17,395 bases of DNA from Pseudaeromonas sp041911695 (GTDB taxonomy: Bacteria; Pseudomonadota; Gammaproteobacteria; Enterobacterales; Aeromonadaceae), in contig JAYROM010000120.1 in assembly GCA_041911695.1 (NCBI GenBank), positions 1 through 17,395 of the forward strand, read 5' to 3'. The position numbers and the translations under genes are program-made. The notes under the pieces were generated by a model. It searched no databases. It worked only from the letters and a program-made list of their open reading frames with translations, and was not told the DNA's origin. Below are positions 5,931 through 14,124 of this stretch, in pieces. The stretch's first letter is position 1; each line of letters begins with the position of its first letter.

Positions 5931-7568
5931 ATGTACCTGGAACAGATTGAAATTCAGGGATTTCGCGGCATCAACCGTCTATCGGTCACGCTGCAACAGA
6001 CCACTGCACTGATTGGTGAAAACACCTGGGGTAAGACCAGCTTGCTGCGTGCCTTGTGGAGCTTGCTTGGCCAAGGCGAGGTGCCCTATCAGTTTGTGGC
6101 CGAGGATTTCCACTGCTCTGCCGATCGCGCACACCCGCTGTGTCAGCAAATTCACATCATTCTGACGTTTCGCGAATATAAGCCTGACATCGCGTTACAT
6201 TCTGAACGCTTGTCACGTCTATTTCCCACCTGGTGTAAGGGGCGCGACAATCTGCACCGTATCCGCTATCGCGCCCGCGCGGAGTTAACATCCAGCGGCA
6301 CTATCCATTCGTATCATGATTTTCTGGATAACCAGGGGCGACCAATCAATGTGCTTGATCCGCTGCATTATATTCATCTACTGATGCTGATGAATCCGGT
6401 ACTGCGTCTGCGCGATGCCCGTTCGGGACGTGATGGCGAGCCACCCGGATTCAGTGAGGCCTGGGCACAACAACTGGCTGATTTGTCCCGTCAGTTGTTA
6501 GATGAAAATACCACTGACATGGACAGTGAGCAGCTGGTGCAGGGGATGGAGGCAATTGAGCATCTGGTGGCGCACTATCTGAATCATGTGCCACCGATTC
6601 GTTATCGTCCGCGGAGTGCCCGTGAAATCGTCACCAAGCCCACCAGTTTGCGAGGGCTGAGTTCCCTACAGGAGATGCTGCATAGCAGTGGCGGCAGGCC
6701 GTTGCAGTTGGCCATGGCTGCGCTCGGCGGTGCCTTGCTCAATGCCCATGGTGATCGAGAGATTGACCCGGCGGCCCGGCCCATCGTGATCCTTGAAGAT
6801 CCGGAAGCACGACTGCATCCCACCATGCTGGCTTTGGCCTGGGGCCTGCTCGAACAATTGCCGGGTCAGAAGATCATTACCACCAACTCCGGCGATCTGC
6901 TGACCTCCATGCCACTAGGACAAATCCGTCGTCTGGTACGCCAGCAGGAAGACACCCGCGCTTACGCCTTGAATGAGGAGCAATTTAGTGGTGAGGAGTT
7001 GCGTCGTATCGCGTTCCATGTGCGGCTAAACCGCCCTATGTCATTATTTGCCCGTTGCTGGTTACTGGTGGAAGGCGAAACCGAGATCTGGTTGCTCTCT
7101 GAGTTGGCAGCCATCTGTGGCTGGAATCTGCGCGGCGAGGGGGTGCGGATCATCGAGTTTGCCCAATGTGGCGCACCGCCGTTAATCAAAGCTGCGCGCG
7201 ATTTGGGGATCGGTTGGCATCTGCTGGCGGATGGCGATCAAGCTGGCAACAAGTATGCGGCCAGTGTGCGCAGCCTGCTTAGAGGTGAACCGGAACGCCC
7301 GCATCTGACGGTACTCCCCAATCAGGACATCGAACATTATCTCTATCACCATGGGTTTGAGCAGGTGTTTCGCAAAGAGGCGGGTGAAATGCATCTGCAG
7401 GGATTATCTGCCAGCAAGATCATCGAGCGGGCGATCAACCGGCGCAGCAAGCCCGGCATGGCCCTCTGTGTGGTTGAGGCGGCAGAGAAAGAGGGCGGGG
7501 AACAGTTGCCGCATCTCCTACGGCAACTGTTTGAACAGATTATCGGCCTGGCCCGACGTCAAAGTTAA
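5931..7568 (+). CDS. ybjD: OLD-family ATPase/Toprim protein YbjD (DUF2813)
   Basis: The 545-residue protein has an N-terminal ABC/SMC-type ATPase with FRGI near residue 11, Walker A GENTWGKTS (29-37), a degenerate signature region (SSGGRPLQLAMAALGG, 252-267) and Walker B IVILEDPEARLHP (285-297). A C-terminal Toprim domain follows, with the metal-binding Glu in LLVEGETEIWLL (about 378-389) and the Asp pair in LLADGDQAGN (431-440). This is the domain order of OLD-family nucleases; E. coli YbjD is the near full-length match. OLD proteins cut or nick DNA in an ATP-dependent way and some act in phage defence (Gabija GajA belongs to the wider family), but the role of YbjD is not established. No GajB-like helicase is beside it. 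The gene follows the Pho promoter and the start-site hairpin, and its stop overlaps the glgX stop. Confidence 0.9.
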   Translation: MYLEQIEIQGFRGINRLSVTLQQTTALIGENTWGKTSLLRALWSLLGQGEVPYQFVAEDFHCSADRAHPLCQQIHIILTFREYKPDIALHSERLSRLFPTWCKGRDNLHRIRYRARAELTSSGTIHSYHDFLDNQGRPINVLDPLHYIHLLMLMNPVLRLRDARSGRDGEPPGFSEAWAQQLADLSRQLLDENTTDMDSEQLVQGMEAIEHLVAHYLNHVPPIRYRPRSAREIVTKPTSLRGLSSLQEMLHSSGGRPLQLAMAALGGALLNAHGDREIDPAARPIVILEDPEARLHPTMLALAWGLLEQLPGQKIITTNSGDLLTSMPLGQIRRLVRQQEDTRAYALNEEQFSGEELRRIAFHVRLNRPMSLFARCWLLVEGETEIWLLSELAAICGWNLRGEGVRIIEFAQCGAPPLIKAARDLGIGWHLLADGDQAGNKYAASVRSLLRGEPERPHLTVLPNQDIEHYLYHHGFEQVFRKEAGEMHLQGLSASKIIERAINRRSKPGMALCVVEAAEKEGGEQLPHLLRQLFEQIIGLARRQS

Positions 7569-9673
7569 TGTGCCGCCGTCTTGCGGTGCAGCTTGCCACA
7601 CATAAACAGGCAGGATGCGCGCGGGGCGGCCACATAATCCAGTCCGACAATGGGTAAACTATGCCCAAAGGGTACGATATCGTCGGGTGGCAGCAAGGCG
7701 GTATCGACTATCCGTTGCCACTGACCTTCGATGGCACTCGGGGGAAGAGGCAGGCTAAAACGCAGCGGCTCCCAATAGGCATTGAAGATGACATACAGGG
7801 CCAGTTGGTGGTCGCGCGACACTGCGGACATTGCAATGGAGTGTGAGGTCGGATTCCAATCGGGTTGTCCTGGGGACACCCCATGCCAGCGGATCTCGGC
7901 GCGTTGTAGCATTTCGGTTAACGACATCTCCAGTCCATCGACATGCTGGCGGTTAAACAGGTGGCGTCGGTAGCGGATCAGCTCCGTCACAAAATGGCGC
8001 ATCTGTTTTTGCCAGCCTTGCGGATGCCAATCCAGCCAGTTCCAGGGTTGGTTCTGACAATACGCATTGTTATTACCGAATTGGGTCCGCAATATCTCAT
8101 CGCCCATCAGCAACATGGGGGTGCCGATAGACAGCAGAGTGGCGGTGATCAGGTTTTTAGCCTGCTGCAGCCGCAACTGTTGAATAGCAGGATCATCGCT
8201 GACGCCCTCAACCCCATGGTTCCAACTGTAGTTATTGCTGCTGCCATCCCGGTTGTTCTCCCCGTTGCCGACATTGTGACGTTCGTTGTAACTCACCAGG
8301 TCCCACAGCGTGAAACCATCATGGCAGGTAACAAAATTCACGCTTTTTTCCGGGTCCGAGTGGGTATAGAGGTAGATATCCGGGCTACCAATCATACGTT
8401 GTGCAAAGGCACGCACCGTATTCTCATCCCCTTTGATAAAGCGTCGAACATCATCACGAAATTGCCCATTCCATTCACGCCAACGAGAGCCGGCCAGCGA
8501 ACCCACCTGATACAGACCGCCGGCATCCCAGGCTTCGGCAATCATCTTGCAATCGGCCAACAGAGGGTCGGTATCGATACTGAGCAGGGTAGGCGGGTGC
8601 ACCAGCGGACGCCCCTCCTCATCACGTGAAAGGATCGAGGCCAAATCAAAGCGGAAACCATCAACATGCATATGTTCGCGCCAGTAGCGCAAGCTATGCA
8701 AAATCAACTGTTTGGTCACCGCGTGTGACCCATTAACGGTGTTGCCACAACCGGAATAGTTGGTATTACTGCGATCTTTGGGGTCAAGGATGTAGTACGC
8801 CTCATGATCAATCCCGCGGAAGCAGAACGTCGGGCCATCATCCCCCCCTTCGGCGGTATGGTTATAGACCACATCCAGAATCACTTCGATCCCTGCCCGA
8901 TGCAGGGCTTTAACCATATCGCGAAACTCGTTGAGTGCCCCTTTGGCGGTTTTATCGCGCGCGTAGCCGTTGTGTGGGGCGAAGAATGACATGGGCCCAT
9001 ACCCCCACCAATTTGCGCGCCCCGGCGGCGCCTCTTGTGGGTCAAACTGAAATACCGGCAACAACTCTACCGCAGTAATACCCAACGACTTGAGATAGGG
9101 GATACGCTCAATCAGTCCGGCATAGGTGCCGCGCAATGTCGGATCAAGGCCGCAGGACGGGTCCAGCGTAAACCCGGCAACATGCATCTCATAAATCACC
9201 GATCGCGACATCGGATGGTTAGGTGATTGGTCATCTTCCCAGTCATAATCATCCAGCGTCATCACCGCACTTTTGGCACAGCAATGCAGGTTGCTGCCGG
9301 AGCGACTGGCGGCAAACCGATCATAATGTGTGCCGAGGACCACCTGACGACCATAGGGATCAAGCAGAACCTTGCTGAAGTCAAAGCGCGTCCCTTCGTA
9401 AGGACGCCAAGGGCCATTGACTCGCCACCCATACAACTGGCCGTCGCCAATCCCAGCAACATGAATATGCCAGTAATAAGCTGTGCGATTGAGGCGTGGC
9501 GAAAGGGGCAAGATGCGGGGGTGGGTATCATCAGCATCGGCAAACAGCAGCAGTTCGACTTGGCTGGCTAAACGGGCCCATATCGCGAAATTAACACCCT
9601 GAGCATCCGGTTCGGCACCCAAGCGGCGGCAGTGGCCACGCGAGGTCACAAACTTATGGGTATGGCGGGTCAT
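7565..9673 (-). CDS. glgX: Glycogen debranching enzyme GlgX
   Basis: GlgX hydrolyses alpha-1,6 branch links of limit dextrins made by glycogen phosphorylase in the cytosol. The 702-residue protein has an N-terminal CBM48 module (about 10-115: GVNFAIWA, YGWRVNGPW) and a GH13 barrel. The catalytic residues are visible: nucleophile Asp343 in VDGFRFDLAS, acid/base Glu380 in MIAEAWDAGG, and the stabilising Asp452 in TCHDGFTLWD. Conserved DVVYNHTAEG and GTPMLLMGDE are present. Length fits the GlgX family (657 in E. coli). The start at 9673 is chosen because AAGAAGG stands 4 nt before it; the in-frame extension of 31 residues has no support. No other glg genes are in view, so it stands outside a glycogen operon. 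It lies downstream of lon on the same strand behind a strong hairpin. Confidence 0.95.
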   Translation of the reverse strand: MTRHTHKFVTSRGHCRRLGAEPDAQGVNFAIWARLASQVELLLFADADDTHPRILPLSPRLNRTAYYWHIHVAGIGDGQLYGWRVNGPWRPYEGTRFDFSKVLLDPYGRQVVLGTHYDRFAASRSGSNLHCCAKSAVMTLDDYDWEDDQSPNHPMSRSVIYEMHVAGFTLDPSCGLDPTLRGTYAGLIERIPYLKSLGITAVELLPVFQFDPQEAPPGRANWWGYGPMSFFAPHNGYARDKTAKGALNEFRDMVKALHRAGIEVILDVVYNHTAEGGDDGPTFCFRGIDHEAYYILDPKDRSNTNYSGCGNTVNGSHAVTKQLILHSLRYWREHMHVDGFRFDLASILSRDEEGRPLVHPPTLLSIDTDPLLADCKMIAEAWDAGGLYQVGSLAGSRWREWNGQFRDDVRRFIKGDENTVRAFAQRMIGSPDIYLYTHSDPEKSVNFVTCHDGFTLWDLVSYNERHNVGNGENNRDGSSNNYSWNHGVEGVSDDPAIQQLRLQQAKNLITATLLSIGTPMLLMGDEILRTQFGNNNAYCQNQPWNWLDWHPQGWQKQMRHFVTELIRYRRHLFNRQHVDGLEMSLTEMLQRAEIRWHGVSPGQPDWNPTSHSIAMSAVSRDHQLALYVIFNAYWEPLRFSLPLPPSAIEGQWQRIVDTALLPPDDIVPFGHSLPIVGLDYVAAPRASCLFMCGKLHRKTAAH

Positions 9674-9729
9674 ACAACCTTCTTTGATCACAGCGTGATA
9701 AAGATAAGTATGAATCCGACCGATAGAAA

Positions 9730-9765
9730 TGCCATCCGCCAGGCAAGATGCCTGGTCGGATGGCA
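9730..9765 (-). terminator. Long stem-loop after lon, probable terminator
   Basis: TGCCATCCG and CCAGGCA (9730-9745) pair with TGCCTGG and CGGATGGCA (9749-9765), with one bulged base and a 3-nt loop, giving 16 bp. On the minus strand it is followed by ATTTCT, a weak T-rich tail. It would end or attenuate lon transcription before glgX. Confidence 0.55.
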
Positions 9766-9794
9766 ACCTGGTTCACGCTTTGCTGTCTACCACA

Positions 9795-12194
9795 TCAGTC
9801 AAGCAGCGGAAACACCTGCTTGACCACATCCTGAAAGGTCTCGGCAAAATGGAACACCATCTCATCACGCACATGTGCCGGCAGCTCATCAACATCGCCG
9901 CGGTTGGCTTCTGGCAGGATCAGGGTGTGTATCCCCTGACGCTTGGCTGCGATCACCTTCTCACGAACACCACCGATCGCCAGAACATGGCCGGTCAGGG
10001 TTAGCTCACCGGTCATGGCGATATCCTTAAGTGGGGCCTGATCGCGGGCGAGCGACAACAAGGCGGTCGCCATGGTGATCCCGGCACTGGGTCCATCTTT
10101 CGGCGTTGCCCCCTCCGGCACATGCAGATGTACCAGCGCTTGGTCGAAAAAGTGGGGATCCGCCTGCAACGCCTTGAGGTGACTGCTGACAAAGCTGTAA
10201 GCCAGCTCCGCCGACTCCTTCATCACATCACCCAGTTGCCCAGTCAGCTTGAATCCACGGCCGAGTTGATTAACCACCGTGGCCTCCACCGGCAAGGTGG
10301 CGCCGCCCATCGAGGTCCATGCCAGTCCAGTCACAATCCCGACACCGGCTAACCGTTTCTCTTTACGGAACAGCGGGCTGCCGAGCAGACGTTCGATGTC
10401 ACCCGCCTTGATGTTCAGGTTCTCTTCGCGGTGATCCAACAGATGCACCACACTCTTGCGCACAATCCGTGAGAGCTGTTTCTCCAGGTTGCGCACGCCA
10501 GCCTCGCGTGCATAGCCATCGATGATCCGCCGCACGGCGCCATCACTGATGCGTAGTTGCTTCTTGCTGACACCGGCACGCGCTAGTTGTCTGGGCCACA
10601 GATGGTGGCGGGCAATCGCCAATTTCTCATCGGCCAGATAGCCAGAGAGGCGGATCACATCCATACGGTCAAGCAGCGGGGCAGGGATGCTGTCCAAGGT
10701 ATTGGCCGTGCAGATAAACAGACATTTGGAGAGGTCGAGCCGCAGATCCAGATAGTGGTCCAAAAAGTTGATGTTCTGCTCCGGATCTAGCGTTTCCAGC
10801 AAGGCGGATGCCGGATCACCCTGATGGCTGCTGCCCAGCTTGTCAATTTCATCCAGCATAATCACCGGATTCATGACCTTGCACTCTTTAAGGGCCTGCA
10901 CCAGTTTCCCCGGCATGGCGCCGATATATGTACGACGATGGCCCTTGATCTCGGCTTCGTCACGCATACCGCCGACACTGAACCGGTAAAAAGGTCGCCC
11001 CAGTGCCCGAGCAATTGACTGGCCAATCGAAGTCTTGCCGACACCGGGTGGACCAACCAGCAGCATGATGGCGCCGCTGATATCCTGCTTGAAAGCACCG
11101 ACCGCCAGAAACTCGATGATGCGCGCTTTGACATCATCCAATCCGTCATGATCGCTATCCAGGATCCGGCGCGCCTTGGTCAGGTTCAGCTTGTCCGCAT
11201 GCAGTTCGCCCCAAGGCACCTGACTGATCCAGTCCAGATAGTTACGGGTGACGGCATATTCCGGCGAGCCGGTCTCGAGGATCTTGAGTTTATCCAGCTC
11301 CTCATCGAAACGCTCGCGGACGGCCTCTGGTAGCGAGCGACCTTCCAGACGCTTGCTGAAAGCGTCGATCTCCGCGGTCTTGTCATCCTTTTGCAGCCCA
11401 AGCTCGCGCTGGATCACCTTTAACTGTTCGCGCAGGAAAAATTCGCGTTGGCGATCATTGATGCTGCGGTTGACCTCCTCGCGGATCTCATTCTGCAGTT
11501 TGGCAACCTCGATCTCATTCTTCACCAGCGCCAAGGCCTTCTTCATCCGCGGCAACAGTGCCGGGGTGTCAAGAATAGCCTGTAAATCATCGCCACTGGC
11601 CGTGGTGATCGCCGCGGCACAATCGGCCAGCGGTGAGGGGTCACTGCTATTAAAGCGATTGAGATACTGTTTGAGTTCCTCGCTATACAGCGGATTGATG
11701 GGCAGCAACTCCTTGATCGCCGAGATCAGCGCCATGGCGTAGGCCTTGATCTCGGTTTCATCTTCGGCCGCCAAGGTCTGGGCAGTCGGGTATCGCACCT
11801 CCACCAGATAAGGTGGCTTGTGGCTCAGCCAGTTTACGATTTCGACCCGGTCGATCCCCTCCGCCACGAACTGCATCTCACCGCCACCCGCACTGGCGTG
11901 CAGAATGCGCACCATACAGCCAGTTTTTGGCGTCATCTCATGCAGCGGACGCTCTTTTTCCTTATCCGGGGTCTCATCAATACGAAACAGGGCCACCATT
12001 TTGTGAGGCGTATTGGCCACGCGCTCAATGGTCTCCTGCCAAGGGTCAGCCTGTATCTGAACCGGCAAGACCTGTGAAGGCAGGAAAGGTCGGCCATAGA
12101 CCGGAATGACATATAACTGCGTTGGCCGCTCCTGGCCATGTAAAATCAATGACGTAGGCGCATTGTCTTGTAGGGAAGCTTCTTTATCGCTCAT
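9795..12194 (-). CDS. lon: ATP-dependent LonA-type protease
   Basis: The 799-residue protein has all LonA parts in order: an N-terminal substrate-recognition domain (about 10-210), a helical linker (VNRSINDRQREFFLREQLKVIQRELG, near 240-265), an AAA+ module with Walker A GPPGVGKT (381-388) and Walker B PVIMLDEIDKLG, and a C-terminal protease domain with Ser703 in PKDGPSAGIT and Lys746 in GGVREKVIAA. Lon degrades misfolded proteins and regulators in the cytosol. It differs from E. coli Lon in the N-terminal domain, and with no clpX or hupB beside it this may be a second Lon rather than the housekeeping copy. The start is ATG 12194: AGGG stands 8 nt before it, and a sigma32 promoter lies over the alternative TTG at 12254, which therefore cannot be the start. 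Confidence 0.93.
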   Translation of the reverse strand: MSDKEASLQDNAPTSLILHGQERPTQLYVIPVYGRPFLPSQVLPVQIQADPWQETIERVANTPHKMVALFRIDETPDKEKERPLHEMTPKTGCMVRILHASAGGGEMQFVAEGIDRVEIVNWLSHKPPYLVEVRYPTAQTLAAEDETEIKAYAMALISAIKELLPINPLYSEELKQYLNRFNSSDPSPLADCAAAITTASGDDLQAILDTPALLPRMKKALALVKNEIEVAKLQNEIREEVNRSINDRQREFFLREQLKVIQRELGLQKDDKTAEIDAFSKRLEGRSLPEAVRERFDEELDKLKILETGSPEYAVTRNYLDWISQVPWGELHADKLNLTKARRILDSDHDGLDDVKARIIEFLAVGAFKQDISGAIMLLVGPPGVGKTSIGQSIARALGRPFYRFSVGGMRDEAEIKGHRRTYIGAMPGKLVQALKECKVMNPVIMLDEIDKLGSSHQGDPASALLETLDPEQNINFLDHYLDLRLDLSKCLFICTANTLDSIPAPLLDRMDVIRLSGYLADEKLAIARHHLWPRQLARAGVSKKQLRISDGAVRRIIDGYAREAGVRNLEKQLSRIVRKSVVHLLDHREENLNIKAGDIERLLGSPLFRKEKRLAGVGIVTGLAWTSMGGATLPVEATVVNQLGRGFKLTGQLGDVMKESAELAYSFVSSHLKALQADPHFFDQALVHLHVPEGATPKDGPSAGITMATALLSLARDQAPLKDIAMTGELTLTGHVLAIGGVREKVIAAKRQGIHTLILPEANRGDVDELPAHVRDEMVFHFAETFQDVVKQVFPLLD

Positions 12195-12227
12195 AGGTAC
12201 CACCCTGAAATTCAATAGGCACTGACT

Positions 12228-12255
12228 ACATGGGGATGACGCGTCAGCTTTCAAT
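12228..12255 (-). promoter_or_regulatory. sigma32 (heat-shock) promoter of lon
   Basis: On the minus strand ATTGAAA (12249-12255) is followed by 13 bp and CCCCATGT (12228-12235). The sigma32 consensus is CTTGAAA, 11-16 bp, CCCCATNT, so the -10 is perfect and the -35 differs at one base. Transcription would start about 27 nt before the lon ATG. Confidence 0.75.
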
Positions 12256-12329
12256 CTTTGCGCGCAATTTCTCCTACATTAGGTACAGTGTAGGTAATGC
12301 ACACCAAAGCCAGATTGAAGGAGCGCACA

Positions 12330-12875
12330 ATGCGAAACCTTGAACGATTGCCGATAGCCATCAGCCTGCTTACCTTGTGGCTGACCGGTTGTGCCGAACA
12401 GCCGCAGGCCATGCGACTGGGTGATGATCTGGTATGGTTGGATGATGCGCCGGCAATGACCTCGTCCATGCCCGCGCGGTGCGCCGGTAAGGTCAGTGTG
12501 AATGATCACGGTGAAATGACGGGGGCTGCGCCGCTACCCTTTGATTTTAATCAGTCCCGCTTGCGCCCGGATGCCCAAGAGGTGCTGGATTGTGTGGCCA
12601 TGGCTGACAGCGAGGCACCGGTGCCGCTGCAATTACAGGGGCATACCGACAGTATTGGTTCACGTCATTACAATCAGGCGTTAGGTGAGCGGCGTGCCGA
12701 TTCGGCGGCAATGTACCTGATATCATCCGGCGTGGCGGGTGGCCAGATGCAAACCCAGTCCTACGGTGAAACCAGACCGGTGGCCTCCAACCTGTCAGCT
12801 GAGGGCCGCGCCCTCAACCGACGGGTCGACATTATTCCGCTGGAGTCAATGTCTGCCGATCCAGCCCGCGAATAA
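12330..12875 (+). CDS. OmpA-domain outer-membrane lipoprotein
   Basis: The 181-residue protein starts with a lipoprotein signal peptide (MRNLERLPIAISLLTLWLTGC) with lipobox LTGC and the lipid-modified Cys at 21. Residue 2 after the Cys is Glu, not Asp, so outer-membrane sorting by Lol is expected. An OmpA_C peptidoglycan-binding domain fills the second half: FDFNQSRLRPDAQEVL, LQLQGHTDSIGSRHYNQALGERRA, and a final GRALNRRVDI that binds diaminopimelate. Such proteins tether the outer membrane to the cell wall. It resembles Pal and YiaD-type proteins but is not clearly either. The start has AGGAG 7 nt before it. It is divergent from lon, and its last 44 bases overlap the end of the abgA-like gene on the other strand. 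Confidence 0.9.
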   Translation: MRNLERLPIAISLLTLWLTGCAEQPQAMRLGDDLVWLDDAPAMTSSMPARCAGKVSVNDHGEMTGAAPLPFDFNQSRLRPDAQEVLDCVAMADSEAPVPLQLQGHTDSIGSRHYNQALGERRADSAAMYLISSGVAGGQMQTQSYGETRPVASNLSAEGRALNRRVDIIPLESMSADPARE

Positions 12876-14124
12876 AGAAGGCATGCAGTAGCTGCCAGGC
12901 GCGGAGCATGGCCTGTTCATCAAAATCAAAACGATCCGTATGGTGGCCGGCCTGCAGGTCGGCACCAACGACCAGATAAGCCGCCTGACCGCCACGTCGT
13001 TGCACGCGGTCAATGGCAAATCCGGCATCATCACTGGCACCGAATGGCCTGCTGTGAATCACGGAAAAGCCCAGCTCATCACCTAACAGGGTCAGGGCAT
13101 GCACCAGCGCCGGGGTGTTGTGAATGGAGATGGCCTCGCCCTGACGGCGAATACGGTAATCCACCCCTTGCGCCATGGCTGCGCCCTGGACAATCCGCTG
13201 GACGCCAGAGAACACATAGTCGTTCAGTTGCGCGGTTGCCCCTCGGGTTTCCCCTTTAAGCATCGCCCAGGCCGGAATGACATTTCGCTCCTGACCACCC
13301 ACCATATGGCCTATATTCAGTCGGGTCAGCCCATCACGGTGCGGCGGGATGGCCAGCATCTGGCTGACGGCTAAACAGGCCGCAGCGAGGGCATTAGCAC
13401 CGGCATTCGGCTCCAACCCGGCATGAGCTGGCTTGCCCAGAAACTCGACATCGAATTTGGTTGAACTCAGGAAGGCTTCCGGGTTCACCACCAGTTCGCC
13501 AGTGGCGGCATGAATACCGAGGTGGATAGCCAGCATCTGGTCGATATCATCCAGACAACCGCTATCAGCCAGCGCCTTGCCCGCACGACAACCCTCTTCG
13601 GCGGGTTGGAAAATCAGCTTGATACGACCACACAACTGATCACGATAGGCCGCCAAGGTTTGGCCCAGTACCACCCCAATCGCCGCATGACCGTCATGCG
13701 CACAGGCATGCATTTGACCGTTGACCGTCGAGCAAAACCCGGCCTGCTGAGGCAGGTGATCATTGCGATCAGATTCACCGATGCCCACCGCATCCAAGTC
13801 GACACGTAGGGCGAGGCAGGGGCCCGGACGCCCCGTATCCAACTCAGCCATCAGACCCGGCAGCGTCATCGCAGAGAGCCAGTGACTGTCGCCCCCTTGC
13901 TGCACTGCGCGCGCCACTTCACGCTCCACATCCACCTGTCGCCCCATGATCGAGGTCTGCGACAAGATGCCATCACCTAAAGTGATGGTGTAGCCCAACT
14001 CGCTGAGTGCTTTGGCAATCAGGCTGGTAGTGCGGTACTCACACCAGGCAGTTTCCGGATAGCGATGAAAGTCCCGCCGCCAGCTTTGCAGGGTAGCGAG
14101 CACCTGCTGCGACTCAATGAGCAT
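12832..14124 (-). CDS. abgA: M20 amidohydrolase, AbgA-like (p-aminobenzoyl-glutamate hydrolase subunit A)
   Basis: The 430-residue protein matches E. coli AbgA (436) along its length: WRRDFHRYPE, LDTGRPGPCLALRVDLDA, QMHACAHDGHAAIG (137-150), IFQPAEEGCRAGKALADSG, TKFDVEFLGKPAHAG and AGHHTDRFDFDEQ. These blocks hold the His, Asp, Glu and His ligands of the M20 dinuclear metal site. AbgA with AbgB cleaves p-aminobenzoyl-glutamate, a folate breakdown product; no abgB is in this window, so a related N-acyl amino acid substrate is possible. The usual Gly of HACGHDGH is Ala here. The start at 14124 has GGAG 7 nt before it, located inside the end of the upstream gene. The two genes overlap by 11 bases, which indicates translational coupling. 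Its 3' end overlaps the lipoprotein gene on the other strand by 44 bases. Confidence 0.85.
   Translation of the reverse strand: MLIESQQVLATLQSWRRDFHRYPETAWCEYRTTSLIAKALSELGYTITLGDGILSQTSIMGRQVDVEREVARAVQQGGDSHWLSAMTLPGLMAELDTGRPGPCLALRVDLDAVGIGESDRNDHLPQQAGFCSTVNGQMHACAHDGHAAIGVVLGQTLAAYRDQLCGRIKLIFQPAEEGCRAGKALADSGCLDDIDQMLAIHLGIHAATGELVVNPEAFLSSTKFDVEFLGKPAHAGLEPNAGANALAAACLAVSQMLAIPPHRDGLTRLNIGHMVGGQERNVIPAWAMLKGETRGATAQLNDYVFSGVQRIVQGAAMAQGVDYRIRRQGEAISIHNTPALVHALTLLGDELGFSVIHSRPFGASDDAGFAIDRVQRRGGQAAYLVVGADLQAGHHTDRFDFDEQAMLRAWQLLHAFFIRGLDRQTLTPAE

Noticed and set aside
5931..7568. Gabija defence system (GajA)
   Set aside because: Domain order is shared, but the sequence matches the chromosomal YbjD/DUF2813 branch and there is no GajB-like helicase; the neighbours are glgX and yfcA.
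7565..7568. Overlap of ybjD and glgX stop codons
   Set aside because: A three- to four-base tail-to-tail overlap is common in compact genomes and does not merit a separate finding.
7943..8629. 228-residue plus ORF within glgX
   Set aside because: It is antisense to the conserved GH13 barrel, so it is a shadow frame.
9674..9766. Longer glgX start with 31 extra residues
   Set aside because: The ATG at 9673 has a strong ribosome-binding site and the family start; the extension crosses the lon terminator hairpin.
12195..12254. Longer lon start at TTG 12254
   Set aside because: The added 20 residues would be encoded by the sigma32 promoter itself; ATG 12194 has a ribosome-binding site.
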